Positions 35,683 through 44,239 of a stretch of DNA of 64,000 bases are shown here, piece after piece. The DNA comes from [Clostridium] aminophilum DSM 10710 (GTDB taxonomy: Bacteria; Bacillota; Clostridia; Lachnospirales; Lachnospiraceae): the NCBI RefSeq assembly GCF_000711825.1, contig NZ_KL543982.1:115923-179922 (forward strand). Direction: 5' to 3'. How positions within the stretch are numbered: position 1 is the stretch's first letter; every line of letters begins with the position of its first letter. The notes under the pieces were generated by a model. That model was given only the letters and a program-made list of their open reading frames with translations. It was not told the origin of the DNA and ran no database searches. The position numbers and the translations under genes were made by a program.

Positions 35683-36861
35683 TTACTCTGTCTTGAAACG
35701 GTCATCAGCAGCACTGCCGAGTGCGTTCATCACGTCCTCAACATACTTCTTGGTGTTGTTCTTCGCATCCTCGAAGTCATACTTCATAACATTATCCGGA
35801 TCAAGGCCGAACTCAGATGCCTGCTCCGGCTGCTTTGCGTTGTCAATGACAAGGAACTGATAAGAACCATTCTGTGCTGCCAGCTCTACACACTCCGGGC
35901 TGAGGGCATACTCAACCCACAGTTTTGCCGCGTTCGGATGCTTTGCGCCCTTGAAGATGGCAGTCGCGCCAACCTCGAAGGATGTGCCGGACTCCGGAAT
36001 GATCAGATCCACATTGCCGTATCCGTTGTCCACGATCTGGGTGATACCGTCATGCAGGAAGCCGATGCCGACTACGCACTCACCGGTGCCGACATTCTTG
36101 GACGGGCCGGAACCGGACTTGGTGTAAACCTGAACGTTCTTGTCCAGATCTGTCAGATACTTGATACCGTCATCATGGCCGTACTTCTGGATCATCGTGT
36201 TGACAACCAGCTTTGCGGTTCCTGCTGTGTTGTAGTTGGAAAGCCAGATCAGCCCCTGATACTTCGGATCGAGAAGATCCTTCCAGTCCTTCGGTTCCTC
36301 AATGTTCTTGCGCGCAAGCTCATCCTTGTTCACCATGAATCCAAGGATACCCTTGTAGATACCGAACCACTGGTTGTCCGGATCCTTATACTGCGCATCG
36401 ATCAGGTGCTTTGCATTCTTTGCGTCGTAAGCCTCAAGAAGACCTTCCTTTGCCGCTACGTTATACGGATCGGTCGTACCGCCAAACCATACATCGCCGG
36501 ACGGATTGCCCTTCTCTTCCTCGATCTTGGACTGAACTTCACCGGTGGACAGTCTCTGATACTGAACATCGATGCCGTAGAGCTCTTTGAAGTGATCGGA
36601 AGCGGCTGCCAGATAGTCCTCTTCGCAGGAACCGTATACAACCAGCGTTCCCTCTTCCTTCGCTGCCTTAATCAGCTCCGGATCGATCTCCTCAGACTCT
36701 GCCGCTTTGGACTCCCCGGCTGCCGCCGTGGTCTCCTCTGCCTTGGACTCTGCCGCCGCAGAAGAAGCTGCCGCTGTTGTGGAAGCCGCGCCGGAACCGC
36801 CGCATGCCGCGAGAGATGCAAGCATTGCGCCTGTCAGAACAAGTGATACTGTTTTTTTCAT
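35683..36861 (-). CDS. Solute-binding lipoprotein (AfuA/FbpA type)
   Basis: A 392-residue lipoprotein: signal MKKTVSLVLTGAMLASLAAC with Cys20, an A/S/T/E-rich linker to about residue 58, then a Fbp-like domain (EEGTLVVYGSCEEDYLAAASD, EKGNPSGDVWFGGTTDPY, GFMVNKDELA). The Cys-containing CEED text, in place of the more usual Tyr-rich iron site, and the Gly/Ser-rich SGSGPSKNVG loop leave the ligand open: iron(III), or a phosphate ester as for AfuA. GGGAGG precedes the ATG. First gene of the leftward operon. Confidence 0.88.
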   Translation of the reverse strand: MKKTVSLVLTGAMLASLAACGGSGAASTTAAASSAAAESKAEETTAAAGESKAAESEEIDPELIKAAKEEGTLVVYGSCEEDYLAAASDHFKELYGIDVQYQRLSTGEVQSKIEEEKGNPSGDVWFGGTTDPYNVAAKEGLLEAYDAKNAKHLIDAQYKDPDNQWFGIYKGILGFMVNKDELARKNIEEPKDWKDLLDPKYQGLIWLSNYNTAGTAKLVVNTMIQKYGHDDGIKYLTDLDKNVQVYTKSGSGPSKNVGTGECVVGIGFLHDGITQIVDNGYGNVDLIIPESGTSFEVGATAIFKGAKHPNAAKLWVEYALSPECVELAAQNGSYQFLVIDNAKQPEQASEFGLDPDNVMKYDFEDAKNNTKKYVEDVMNALGSAADDRFKTE

Positions 36862-36907
36862 GTGTGATTACCTCCCTGTTTGAATCATCATGAATCTTAC
36901 CGTACTC

Positions 36908-36931
36908 ATTGTAATCCATTGTTTTTACAAT
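36908..36931. promoter_or_regulatory. Inverted repeat upstream of the second transporter operon
   Basis: ATTGTAA and TTACAAT, separated by 10 bases, lie about 50 bases upstream of the binding-protein start. The geometry (one 17-bp centre-to-centre turn-and-a-half) suits a dimeric repressor. No regulator gene is adjacent. Confidence 0.4.
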
Positions 36932-37023
36932 TGCATCAGAAAATCCTGTTCTTTATATGACTTTTATGACATATTTCACAAATCATCATTTCCTTGTCTG
37001 CGAAACCGGCCCACTCAGAGCAC

Positions 37024-37081
37024 AAAAATGCACAGACCACATTCCATAATTTATCATCTTCTCATGGAATATGTCTGTGCA
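37024..37081 (-). terminator. Terminator of the leftward sugar-activation gene block
   Basis: Read leftward, TGCACAGACATATTCCAT pairs with ATGGAATGTGGTCTGTGCA around a 16-base loop and is followed by TTTTTGTG. It lies downstream of the phosphosugar mutase, past the 16-bp tandem array. Confidence 0.82.
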
Positions 37082-37120
37082 CTTTCTACGTTTTAGTCCC
37101 CTATGTTCTTTTCCTCGCAC

Positions 37121-37278
37121 GGCCTTACCCGCCCAGGATCTTATCCACTTACTGTCTTACCATCCCGCTGGCTTTTCATCTCGCGGTCTTTTCCGCTCTC
37201 GATCTTACCCGCTCACGATCTTACCCGCTCACGGCCTTACCCACACATGACCTTACCTGCCCACGTTTTTCCGCTCAC
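37121..37278. repeat. 16-bp degenerate tandem array overlapping the 3' end of the phosphosugar mutase gene
   Basis: Nine 16-base units (start 37121, every 16 bases to 37249) follow GATCTTACCCGCTCAC; units at 37201 and 37217 are identical, others differ by up to half. A tenth, 14-base unit follows. Because 16 is not a multiple of three the array cannot stay in frame, and one of its own GTAAG steps supplies the TAA that ends the mutase gene at 37253. Confidence 0.85.
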
Positions 37279-39163
37279 GGTTTGATCCTCTTCCGTTTTT
37301 TACAATATCCTCGACATCGCGGACAATGTCCGCCTCGGTCCTCTCCGCTTCCGCCCTTGTGTCTGCCGTCACGGAAATGTAAACCTTCAGTTTCGGCTCG
37401 GTTCCCGACGGCCGGATCACAAGGCTTGTGGAATCTTCCAGCAGAAACTTCAAAACGTCTGACTTTGGCAAACCGTCGATTCCGCGGCGGTAATCCAGAA
37501 CCGACAGAATCCTTTTCCCGCCAAAGCGCCGCTCCGATGCAGGCAGTTTCCAGGCGTTTTGCTCCTCACCTGTTTCCGCCTTGCCATTTCGAAAGCTTCG
37601 CATGATCTCCTGCATGATTCCAAATCCCGCTTCTCCCTCAAACGCATAAGAATGCAGCGTATTTCTGCAATATCCGTATCGTTGATAGATCTCGCCGAGT
37701 TTTTCCGGAAGGGAAATGCCGCGCGTCTTATAAAAGCAGAACATCTCGCAGATCAGAAATGCCGCGTCAACCGCGTCCTTATCGCGGACATAAGTCCCGG
37801 ACAGATACCCGTAGGACTCCTCAAAACCGAAAATATAATCCTCCGCCCGGCCTTCCCGTTCCAATCGGCCGATGGTCTCTCCCACATATTTGAAGCCGGT
37901 CAGAACATTGACCGTCTCTACTCCGTAATCTTCCGCAATCTTCTCCGCCAGATCCATCGTCACGATCGTCTTCACCATCACCGGATGTGCCGGCATCCGC
38001 CCATGTTTTTTCCGCTGGCTGCAGAGATAATCGAGCAGAAGAAGTCCCGTCTCATTGCCGGAAAGGAGGACATATTCGTTATTCTCCGGTTCTTTCACCG
38101 CAATTCCGACGCGGTCGCAGTCCGGATCCGTCGCAAGAAGAAGATCCGCTCCGTTCATCTCGGCATATTGGATCCCAAGCGCCATCGCCTCCCGGATCTC
38201 CGGATTCGGATACGGACATGTCGGAAAATGCCCGTCTGGCATCTCCTGTTCTCTCACTACCGTAACATTTGTATACCCCGTCTCCCGCAGAATCCGGGTT
38301 ACCGGAATCCGACCGGTACCGTTGAGCGGCGAATAGACGATCGAGACATTCCGATCGATCTCCTCGCCGAAGAGAACCGACTCTTTCCGGACAGTCTCCA
38401 GAAATGCGGCCAGCACCTCTTCACCGATATACCGTATCTTTCCGTCCCGGTCCGCCTCCTCAAATCCCGGAGCAGACAACAGATCCCCCGACCCTGACAA
38501 AAGATCATCCGCACCTTTCAACAGATCGTCCTCACCTGACATCAGATCATCCGCCTCTGCCTTCTGCTCCTCACCTTCCGTTTTGCGTTCCTCCGCATCT
38601 CCGTAGAAGCGGACATCCTCAAACACATTCCGCTTTTGGATCTCTCCGTAGATTTCTTCTGCCGCATCCTGTGTAATCTGGCAACCGTCCTCCCCGTATA
38701 CCTTATATCCATTGTACTTCGACGGATTATGACTCGCCGTGATCATGACGCCCGCCTTTTTCCCGAGATAGCGAACCGCAAAGGAAACCGTCGGAACCGG
38801 ATTCAGCCGGTCCCAGAGCGATACCTCCACGCCCCTCGCGGCAAATACCGAAGCCGCCGTCTTTGCAAATAATTCCGACTTGATCCGGGAGTCGTACCCG
38901 ATCACGACACTAGCGTCTTTTCCGTAACGGCGGAGAAGGTACTCCGCAAGCCCGGCACTTGCCCGTGCGACCGTATAAATGTTCATGCGGTTGGTGCCCG
39001 CGCCGATCACGCCGCGAAGACCTCCCGTTCCGAATTCCAGATCACAGTAAAATGCGTCACGGATTTTTTCCGGATCCGCTTTCATCGCCGCCAGTTCGAT
39101 CAAAAGATCCGGATCCCGGTCTGCCTGCGCGCACCACTTCTCATAGATTTCTTTTGTTTCCAT
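37253..39163 (-). CDS. pgcA: Phosphosugar mutase (alpha-phosphoglucomutase/phosphomannomutase)
   Basis: A 636-residue cytoplasmic mutase that moves phosphate between C6 and C1 of hexoses, supplying glucose 1-phosphate for nucleotide sugars. Visible motifs: phosphoserine loop TASHNPSKYNGYKVYGEDG near residue 142, metal loop DPDCDRVG, sugar loop GFEESYGYLSG, phosphate loop RPSGTEPKLKVY. It is about 60 residues longer than usual, because of a repeat-encoded insert DDLMSGEDDLLKGADDLL and onward (about residues 200-235) and a variable segment before the last domain (RNGKAETGEEQNAWKLP). The final residues and stop come from a 16-bp tandem array. GGAGAG precedes the ATG. Confidence 0.93.
   Translation of the reverse strand: METKEIYEKWCAQADRDPDLLIELAAMKADPEKIRDAFYCDLEFGTGGLRGVIGAGTNRMNIYTVARASAGLAEYLLRRYGKDASVVIGYDSRIKSELFAKTAASVFAARGVEVSLWDRLNPVPTVSFAVRYLGKKAGVMITASHNPSKYNGYKVYGEDGCQITQDAAEEIYGEIQKRNVFEDVRFYGDAEERKTEGEEQKAEADDLMSGEDDLLKGADDLLSGSGDLLSAPGFEEADRDGKIRYIGEEVLAAFLETVRKESVLFGEEIDRNVSIVYSPLNGTGRIPVTRILRETGYTNVTVVREQEMPDGHFPTCPYPNPEIREAMALGIQYAEMNGADLLLATDPDCDRVGIAVKEPENNEYVLLSGNETGLLLLDYLCSQRKKHGRMPAHPVMVKTIVTMDLAEKIAEDYGVETVNVLTGFKYVGETIGRLEREGRAEDYIFGFEESYGYLSGTYVRDKDAVDAAFLICEMFCFYKTRGISLPEKLGEIYQRYGYCRNTLHSYAFEGEAGFGIMQEIMRSFRNGKAETGEEQNAWKLPASERRFGGKRILSVLDYRRGIDGLPKSDVLKFLLEDSTSLVIRPSGTEPKLKVYISVTADTRAEAERTEADIVRDVEDIVKNGRGSNRERKNVGR
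38481..38564 (-). repeat. 21-bp degenerate tandem array inside the phosphosugar mutase gene
   Basis: Four 21-base units (38481, 38502, 38523, 38544) follow AGATCATCCGCACCTGACAAC with changes. Each encodes seven residues of the kind G-A-D-D-L-L-S, giving the acidic insert. A diverged partial unit may precede at about 38460. Confidence 0.82.
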
Positions 39164-39326
39164 CTTCTCTCCAAACGCCGGAAGCAGTCCGCCGGCACCG
39201 GCAGACTGCTCCCCAAAACATGAATCTTATGATATGATTTCCTTCTTCTCCAAAACAGCCGACCTTTCCCAATGTCCTCCCCGGATGCATAACCGGATGC
39301 ATGACCGGATGCAGCTTCCGGTCCGA

Positions 39327-40259
39327 TCATTTCAGATCCTCAAACAGATTCTCATGGTATACGCCGTCCGCAATCAGCTTCCGGAACGCCTCCACAACAA
39401 CCTGCTGATCCTCCTTGTAGGTCACACCGAACCATTTGTCCTTCGTCTCCAGCACCTTGACCGAAACCGCCTTCTTCTTCAGAAGATCGCCGATATGGAT
39501 CGGAATCAGATACTCTGCCTTCAGCGGATCGCTCTTTCCGGCCGCAATATCTTCCCAGAACGCCTTGTATCCTTTTTCGAGAATTTCAAAATACTCCGGC
39601 GTAAAGCCCCAGAAATTCATGGACACATGCGATTTCACGTCGAGCTTTTTGCCGTCCGCTTCCGCTCCGTCCGCCGTCTTGAGAATGTCATGTGTCTCCA
39701 CAACCTCCGTCAGATTACCGGCTTCATCGACCTTGCAGAGACCTCTGGTAACGCTCCCGTGATCGCTGAGAGTGTTGCCGAGAATGAATCCCGCCATGCA
39801 GAAATCCGTCGGCCTGGACGGATCATAGTTCACCAGGAAATCGTGAACTGCCTGAAATGCTCCCTTTCCATAATAGTCGTCCGCATTGATCACGCAGAAC
39901 GGCTCATGAACCATGGCTCTGCAGGAAAGAACCGCCAGTCCGGTCCCCCACGGTTTGGTTCTGCCCTCCGGAATCTCATATCCCATCGGAATATTCTCCA
40001 GCATCTGGAATGCATAATCCACTTCCACGCCGGACTCACGGCAGATCTTTTCAATGCGGTTTCCGATCACTTCCATAAAGTCTTCCTCGATATCCGGTCG
40101 AATAATAAAAATGATCTTGTTAAATCCCGCCTGAATGGCATCATGAATGGAATAGTCCATAATGATCTCACCGTTCGGTCCGACCGGTGAAAGCTGTTTG
40201 ACTCCTCCGCCGAATCGGGAACCGATTCCGGCTGCCATAATCACTAATGCTGTTTTCAT
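39327..40259 (-). CDS. Sugar-phosphate nucleotidyltransferase
   Basis: A 310-residue NTP-transferase that would make a nucleotide sugar from a sugar 1-phosphate. The N-terminal nucleotide loop reads ALVIMAAGIGSRFGGGVKQL. The catalytic region has FCVINADDYYG (metal-binding Asp), and the middle has GHV-like SHVSMNFWGFTP. The ATG at 40259 starts directly before the conserved beta-strand and removes a 37-residue extension. Its position between phosphosugar mutase and galE suggests UDP-glucose or a similar product, but the family also contains other specificities. Confidence 0.88.
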   Translation of the reverse strand: MKTALVIMAAGIGSRFGGGVKQLSPVGPNGEIIMDYSIHDAIQAGFNKIIFIIRPDIEEDFMEVIGNRIEKICRESGVEVDYAFQMLENIPMGYEIPEGRTKPWGTGLAVLSCRAMVHEPFCVINADDYYGKGAFQAVHDFLVNYDPSRPTDFCMAGFILGNTLSDHGSVTRGLCKVDEAGNLTEVVETHDILKTADGAEADGKKLDVKSHVSMNFWGFTPEYFEILEKGYKAFWEDIAAGKSDPLKAEYLIPIHIGDLLKKKAVSVKVLETKDKWFGVTYKEDQQVVVEAFRKLIADGVYHENLFEDLK

Positions 40260-40303
40260 AATCTCTACTCTCCCATACCCATTTTTATCGATTATACCAC
40301 CGT

Positions 40304-41332
40304 TTACTGCTCTTTTTCCGGCCGGTATCCCATCGGATTCTGCTTCTGCCAGTTCCAGGTATCCCGGCACATATCCTCAAGATTTCTGGTCGTCTTCCAT
40401 CCAAGGATCTCCAGAGCCTTATCCGCATTCGCATAACATTCCGCCAGATCCCCCGCCCTTCTCGGTCCGATCTCATACGGCACCTTCACACCGGTGCTCT
40501 CCTCGAATGCATGAACTACCTCGAGGACACTGTACGGTGTACCGGTTCCGAGATTGAAGATCTCGGTGCCCTTATGTTTCACCGCATACTCCACCGCCTT
40601 CACATGGCCGTCCGCCAGATCCATCACATGAATGTAATCTCTCCGACAGGTGCCGTCCGGCGTCGGATAATCGTCGCCGTAGACCGTCAGATGATCTCTT
40701 CTTCCGACTGCAACCTGTGAGATATACGGCATCAGGTTATTCGGGATACCCTGCGGATCCTCGCCGATCCGGCCCGACGGATGCGCGCCGATCGGATTGA
40801 AATACCGCAGAAGAACCACGGAAAGCTCCGAATCTGCCACAGCCGCATCCTGAAGGATCTGCTCCATCATGTACTTCGTCCATCCGTACGGATTCGTGCA
40901 GGAACCGCGGCGCATGGTCTCCCGGAGCGGCACCGGATTCTCCTCGCCGTATACCGTCGCCGAAGAGGAGAAAATGATGTTCTTCACGCCGGCTTCCGCC
41001 ATCGTCTCCAAAAGAGACAGCGTCGTGTCAATGTTGTTGCGGTAATAGCGGACCGGTTCCTTCACGGACTCTCCGACCGCCTTCAGACCCGCAAAATGAA
41101 TCACGCAGTCAATCGAGTGCTCGCTGAAAATACGGCGGAGCGCTTCCTTCTCTCTGACATCCGCTTCATAGAGAACTGCCTCTTTTCCGGCAAGTTCATT
41201 GACACGCTTTACCGCTTCCTCACAGCTGTTGTCAAAATTATCGGCGATCACCACCTCATGACCTGCTGCCATTAACTGAAGTGCCGTGTGAGAACCGATG
41301 TATCCGGCTCCTCCCGCAAGTAATATTTTCAT
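40304..41332 (-). CDS. galE: UDP-glucose 4-epimerase
   Basis: A 342-residue NAD-dependent epimerase interconverting UDP-glucose and UDP-galactose. It has the Rossmann motif GGAGYIGSHTALQL at the N-terminus, the catalytic Ser in IFSSSATVYGE and Tyr/Lys in PYGWTKYMME, and GalE text GRRAGDLAECYANADKALEILGW near the C-terminus. AAAGGAAAG precedes the ATG. Its product feeds UDP-galactopyranose mutase (glf, 16.1 kb) in the same window. Confidence 0.97.
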   Translation of the reverse strand: MKILLAGGAGYIGSHTALQLMAAGHEVVIADNFDNSCEEAVKRVNELAGKEAVLYEADVREKEALRRIFSEHSIDCVIHFAGLKAVGESVKEPVRYYRNNIDTTLSLLETMAEAGVKNIIFSSSATVYGEENPVPLRETMRRGSCTNPYGWTKYMMEQILQDAAVADSELSVVLLRYFNPIGAHPSGRIGEDPQGIPNNLMPYISQVAVGRRDHLTVYGDDYPTPDGTCRRDYIHVMDLADGHVKAVEYAVKHKGTEIFNLGTGTPYSVLEVVHAFEESTGVKVPYEIGPRRAGDLAECYANADKALEILGWKTTRNLEDMCRDTWNWQKQNPMGYRPEKEQ

Positions 41333-41416
41333 GATTCTTTCCTTTCCCTACGAATTCTGCGATCGGGAATTCTGTTATGCTTATTCACACTGGTTTTCGT
41401 TTATTCCGCCGTCCGC

Positions 41417-41872
41417 TCAATTCCCGGACTCCGCTTTTTCCGGCGCCTTATGCCGGAAAACAAAAAACTTGCTGATAAGATAATTTGCGATTGTCACCAC
41501 AACCTGAACCAGCAGTTTGATAATCCGGTCATCATATCCCATGACCGTAACTCCGATAAACATGATCGCCATGTCCAAAAAAAGTGTTCCGACCCTTGCC
41601 CCCACAAATGCGGTAAACTCACTCAGAATATTGACGCCGTGACTGTGGAAAACGAACAGCTTATTCGTCACATAAGCGAACAGCACCGCACCGATCCAGG
41701 ACAGGATATTCGCCGCCTGAAGCTTCAGCGGATTGGACGGCTCCAGAACCGTAAATGTCAGCGCATAGTAGATCACAAGGCTGACGATCGTCGTCAGGAT
41801 TCCGACAATCAGGTAGTTTACCAGTTCTTTTCCCTGTTTTTTCAATGCCTCTTTTGCACCGTCAGTACTCAT
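41417..41872 (-). CDS. GtrA-family membrane protein
   Basis: A 151-residue protein with four predicted helices and the GtrA pattern: LVNYLIVGILTTIVSLVIYYAL, FAYVTNKLFVF and IANYLISKFFVFRHK. Family members help move lipid-linked sugars across the membrane for glycan decoration. GGGGAGG precedes the ATG. It lies 84 bases upstream of galE on the same strand. Confidence 0.92.
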   Translation of the reverse strand: MSTDGAKEALKKQGKELVNYLIVGILTTIVSLVIYYALTFTVLEPSNPLKLQAANILSWIGAVLFAYVTNKLFVFHSHGVNILSEFTAFVGARVGTLFLDMAIMFIGVTVMGYDDRIIKLLVQVVVTIANYLISKFFVFRHKAPEKAESGN

Positions 41873-41934
41873 TTCCTCCCCCTTTCAATTACAGATGAAC
41901 GTCCGCGAATGTCCACCGACTCCGCGTTACATTA

Positions 41935-41960
41935 AGAAGGCGTGCAGTCTGCTGCACGCC
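41935..41960 (-). terminator. Hairpin terminator after glmS
   Basis: GGCGTGCAG (41939-41947) pairs with CTGCACGCC (41952-41960). Read leftward it is followed by TTCTTAATG, a weak T-run, so some readthrough into gtrA and galE is possible. Confidence 0.65.
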
Positions 41961-42016
41961 CTCCCGAATCTCACAGCGTGAACGCTATGTAGTAATCTAT
42001 CGCTATTGCATTAATT

Positions 42017-43855
42017 TTACTCTACTGTCACACTCTTTGCAAGATTTCTCGGCTTATCCACATCCAGGCCCTTCGCCACCGAGACATAATATCCGAGAAG
42101 CTGAAGCGGCACCACCGCAAGGCTCGGGGTAAAATGGATGTCCGTCTTCGGAATGTAGGCCGTGAAGTCCGCCGTATCCTCGATTCCGTAATTGCCGTAG
42201 GTTGTCAGTCCCATCAGATATCCGCCTCTGGACTTGACCTCGACCATGTTGCTGATCATCTTCTCATAGAGATCCGGCTGCGTCAGAACCGAGATCACGA
42301 GAGTTCCCTTCTCGATCAGGCTGATCGTGCCGTGCTTCAGTTCGCCGGCCGCATACGCCTCGGAATGAATGTAGCTGATCTCCTTGAGCTTCAGACTTCC
42401 CTCCAGGCTGACCGCATAGTCGATGCCCCTTCCGAGGAAGAAGACATCCTGCGCGTTCGCGTATTTCGCGGCAAACCACTGGATTCTCTCCTTGTCGTCA
42501 AGAATCTTCTCAATCTTCTCCGGAATGGTCTGAAGTTCCTCCAGATATCCCGCATACTGCTCGTCCGTGATTTTCTCTCTCACCTTCGCGAACTCGATTG
42601 CCAGAAGATAGGATGCGATCAGCTGCGCGCTGTATGCCTTGGTTGTCGCAACCGAGATCTCCGGGCCGGCCAGTGTGTAGAAGACATGATCCGCCTCACG
42701 CGCAATCGTCGATCCGACAACGTTGACGATGGCCAATGTCTCCGCGCCGTGCTCCTTTGCGATGCGCAGCGCCGCCAGAGAATCCGCAGTCTCTCCGGAC
42801 TGGCTGACAATGATCACGAGAGAGTTCTCCGGGATCAGAAGGTGACGATAGCGGAACTCCGACGCGATCTCCACGCGGACCGGGATCTCCGCCATGTCTT
42901 CCAGTACATACTGCGCTGCCACGCCGACATGATAGGCCGAACCGCAGGCCACAATATAGATCTGACGGAAATCCCGAATGTGTTCCTCATCCAGACCAAG
43001 TGCCGTAAAATCAATCTTTCCATCCTTGATCACCGAATTCAGGGTATCTTTCACCGCTCTCGGCTGCTCATGGATCTCCTTGATCATGAAATGTTCAAAA
43101 CCGTTCTTTTCAGCCGCATTGACATCCCATTTCACTTCCGTGACATCCTTCTCGATCACTTCCTGGTCAATGTTGTAGAACGTCACTTCGCCCTTACCCA
43201 TGCAGGCCATTTCATTGTCACCGATGTAATAGATATCTCTTGTGTAGCGAAGAAGCGCCGCCACATCCGATGCCATATATGTATTGCCGTCCTTCACGCC
43301 GATAACCATCGGGTTGTCCTTGCGGATTGCGTAGATCTCATCCGGGCACTCCGCAAAAAGCACCGCAATCGCGTATGAGCCGCGCACGCGGAGCATGAAA
43401 CGGGACAGCGCATCGATCGGTCCCTTCTGATACTTCTTGACATAATAGTCAATCAGCTTTGCCGCCACTTCCGTATCGGTCTGGGAATGGAACGAATATC
43501 CGGCTTTCTCCAGCATTTCCTTTAATTCCAGATAATTCTCGATGATGCCGTTGTGAACGATCGTCACATTCCGGTCATCACTGCAGTGCGGATGCGCATT
43601 CGTCTCCGACGGCTCCCCGTGAGTCGCCCATCTGGTGTGACCGATACCGCAGTCCCCCGCCATCGCGAGACCGTCATTCGTCTTCTCATAGAGCGCCTTC
43701 AGCCGTCCCTTCGCCTTGACGATCTCCACATCGTTTTTGCCGCTGCGAACCGCCACGCCGGCAGAGTCATAGCCACGGTACTCCAGCTTGCTCAGTCCGT
43801 CCAGGAGGATCGGCGCCGCCTGAACATGTCCGTTAAAACCTACAATTCCACACAT
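42017..43855 (-). CDS. glmS: Glutamine-fructose-6-phosphate aminotransferase
   Basis: A 612-residue enzyme making glucosamine 6-phosphate, the entry to peptidoglycan and amino-sugar synthesis. The N-terminal glutaminase domain starts MCGIVGFNG with the catalytic Cys2 and has GHTRWATHGEP. Two SIS sugar-isomerase domains follow (IVACGSAYHVG and FFLGRGIDYAVSLEGSLKLKE). The protein ends with the family tail LAKSVTVE. A CAGAGGA site precedes the ATG. Unlike many Firmicutes glmS genes, no glmS ribozyme is recognisable upstream; that space is filled by a 27-bp tandem array. Confidence 0.97.
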   Translation of the reverse strand: MCGIVGFNGHVQAAPILLDGLSKLEYRGYDSAGVAVRSGKNDVEIVKAKGRLKALYEKTNDGLAMAGDCGIGHTRWATHGEPSETNAHPHCSDDRNVTIVHNGIIENYLELKEMLEKAGYSFHSQTDTEVAAKLIDYYVKKYQKGPIDALSRFMLRVRGSYAIAVLFAECPDEIYAIRKDNPMVIGVKDGNTYMASDVAALLRYTRDIYYIGDNEMACMGKGEVTFYNIDQEVIEKDVTEVKWDVNAAEKNGFEHFMIKEIHEQPRAVKDTLNSVIKDGKIDFTALGLDEEHIRDFRQIYIVACGSAYHVGVAAQYVLEDMAEIPVRVEIASEFRYRHLLIPENSLVIIVSQSGETADSLAALRIAKEHGAETLAIVNVVGSTIAREADHVFYTLAGPEISVATTKAYSAQLIASYLLAIEFAKVREKITDEQYAGYLEELQTIPEKIEKILDDKERIQWFAAKYANAQDVFFLGRGIDYAVSLEGSLKLKEISYIHSEAYAAGELKHGTISLIEKGTLVISVLTQPDLYEKMISNMVEVKSRGGYLMGLTTYGNYGIEDTADFTAYIPKTDIHFTPSLAVVPLQLLGYYVSVAKGLDVDKPRNLAKSVTVE

Positions 43856-43899
43856 ACTTATTTTCCTCTGTATATTTTCTGTTTTTATGTTTATTTTTT

Positions 43900-44115
43900 T
43901 TTATTTGACTGCTTCTTTGTTACTTTGTTTACCTGACTGTTTCTTGTTATTTTGTTTACCCGACTGCTTCTTGTTACTTTGTTTACTCGACTGTTTCTTG
44001 TTATTTTGTTTACCTGACTGTTTCTTGTTACTTTGTTTACTCGACTGCTTCTTGTTACTTTGTTTACTTGACTGCTTCTTGTTACTTTGTTTATTTGTCT
44101 GTTTCTTTGTCAGAA
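43900..44115. repeat. 27-bp tandem array upstream of glmS
   Basis: Eight units keyed on GACTG at 43907, 43935, 43962, 43989, 44016, 44043, 44070 and a variant GTCTG at 44097: spacing is 27 bases except 28 for the first. Each unit contains TTTGTTTACCTGACTG followed by YTTCTTGTTAY (plus strand). It lies in the glmS leader or promoter zone, 45 bases before the glmS start. An apparent plus-strand reading frame through it (repeating Leu/Cys/Phe) is an artefact of the repeat. Confidence 0.9.
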
Positions 44116-44147
44116 TCCTGCAATCTATCGAATTTTACCATAAAACA

Positions 44148-44192
44148 AAGAAAAAGGGGGCATCAAATGAATTAAGATTCTTTGAAGCCCCC
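44148..44192 (-). terminator. Terminator of the GGDEF/EAL gene
   Basis: Read leftward, GGGGGC (44187-44192 complement) pairs with GCCCCC (44156-44161 complement) around a 25-base loop and is followed by TTTTTC. It lies 48 bases after the stop of the signalling gene and before the glmS array. Confidence 0.8.
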
Positions 44193-44239
44193 AAAATCTT
44201 TATTCTTTTTCCTGCCTCCATGTTCCGCCGGGATCCCGC

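Noticed and set aside
43900..44115. CRISPR array
   Set aside because: Units follow each other with no unique spacers between them, and no cas genes are present in the window.
43856..44147. glmS ribozyme expected upstream of glmS
   Set aside because: I looked for the conserved core and saw only tandem repeats; absence by eye is not proof and a covariance search would decide.
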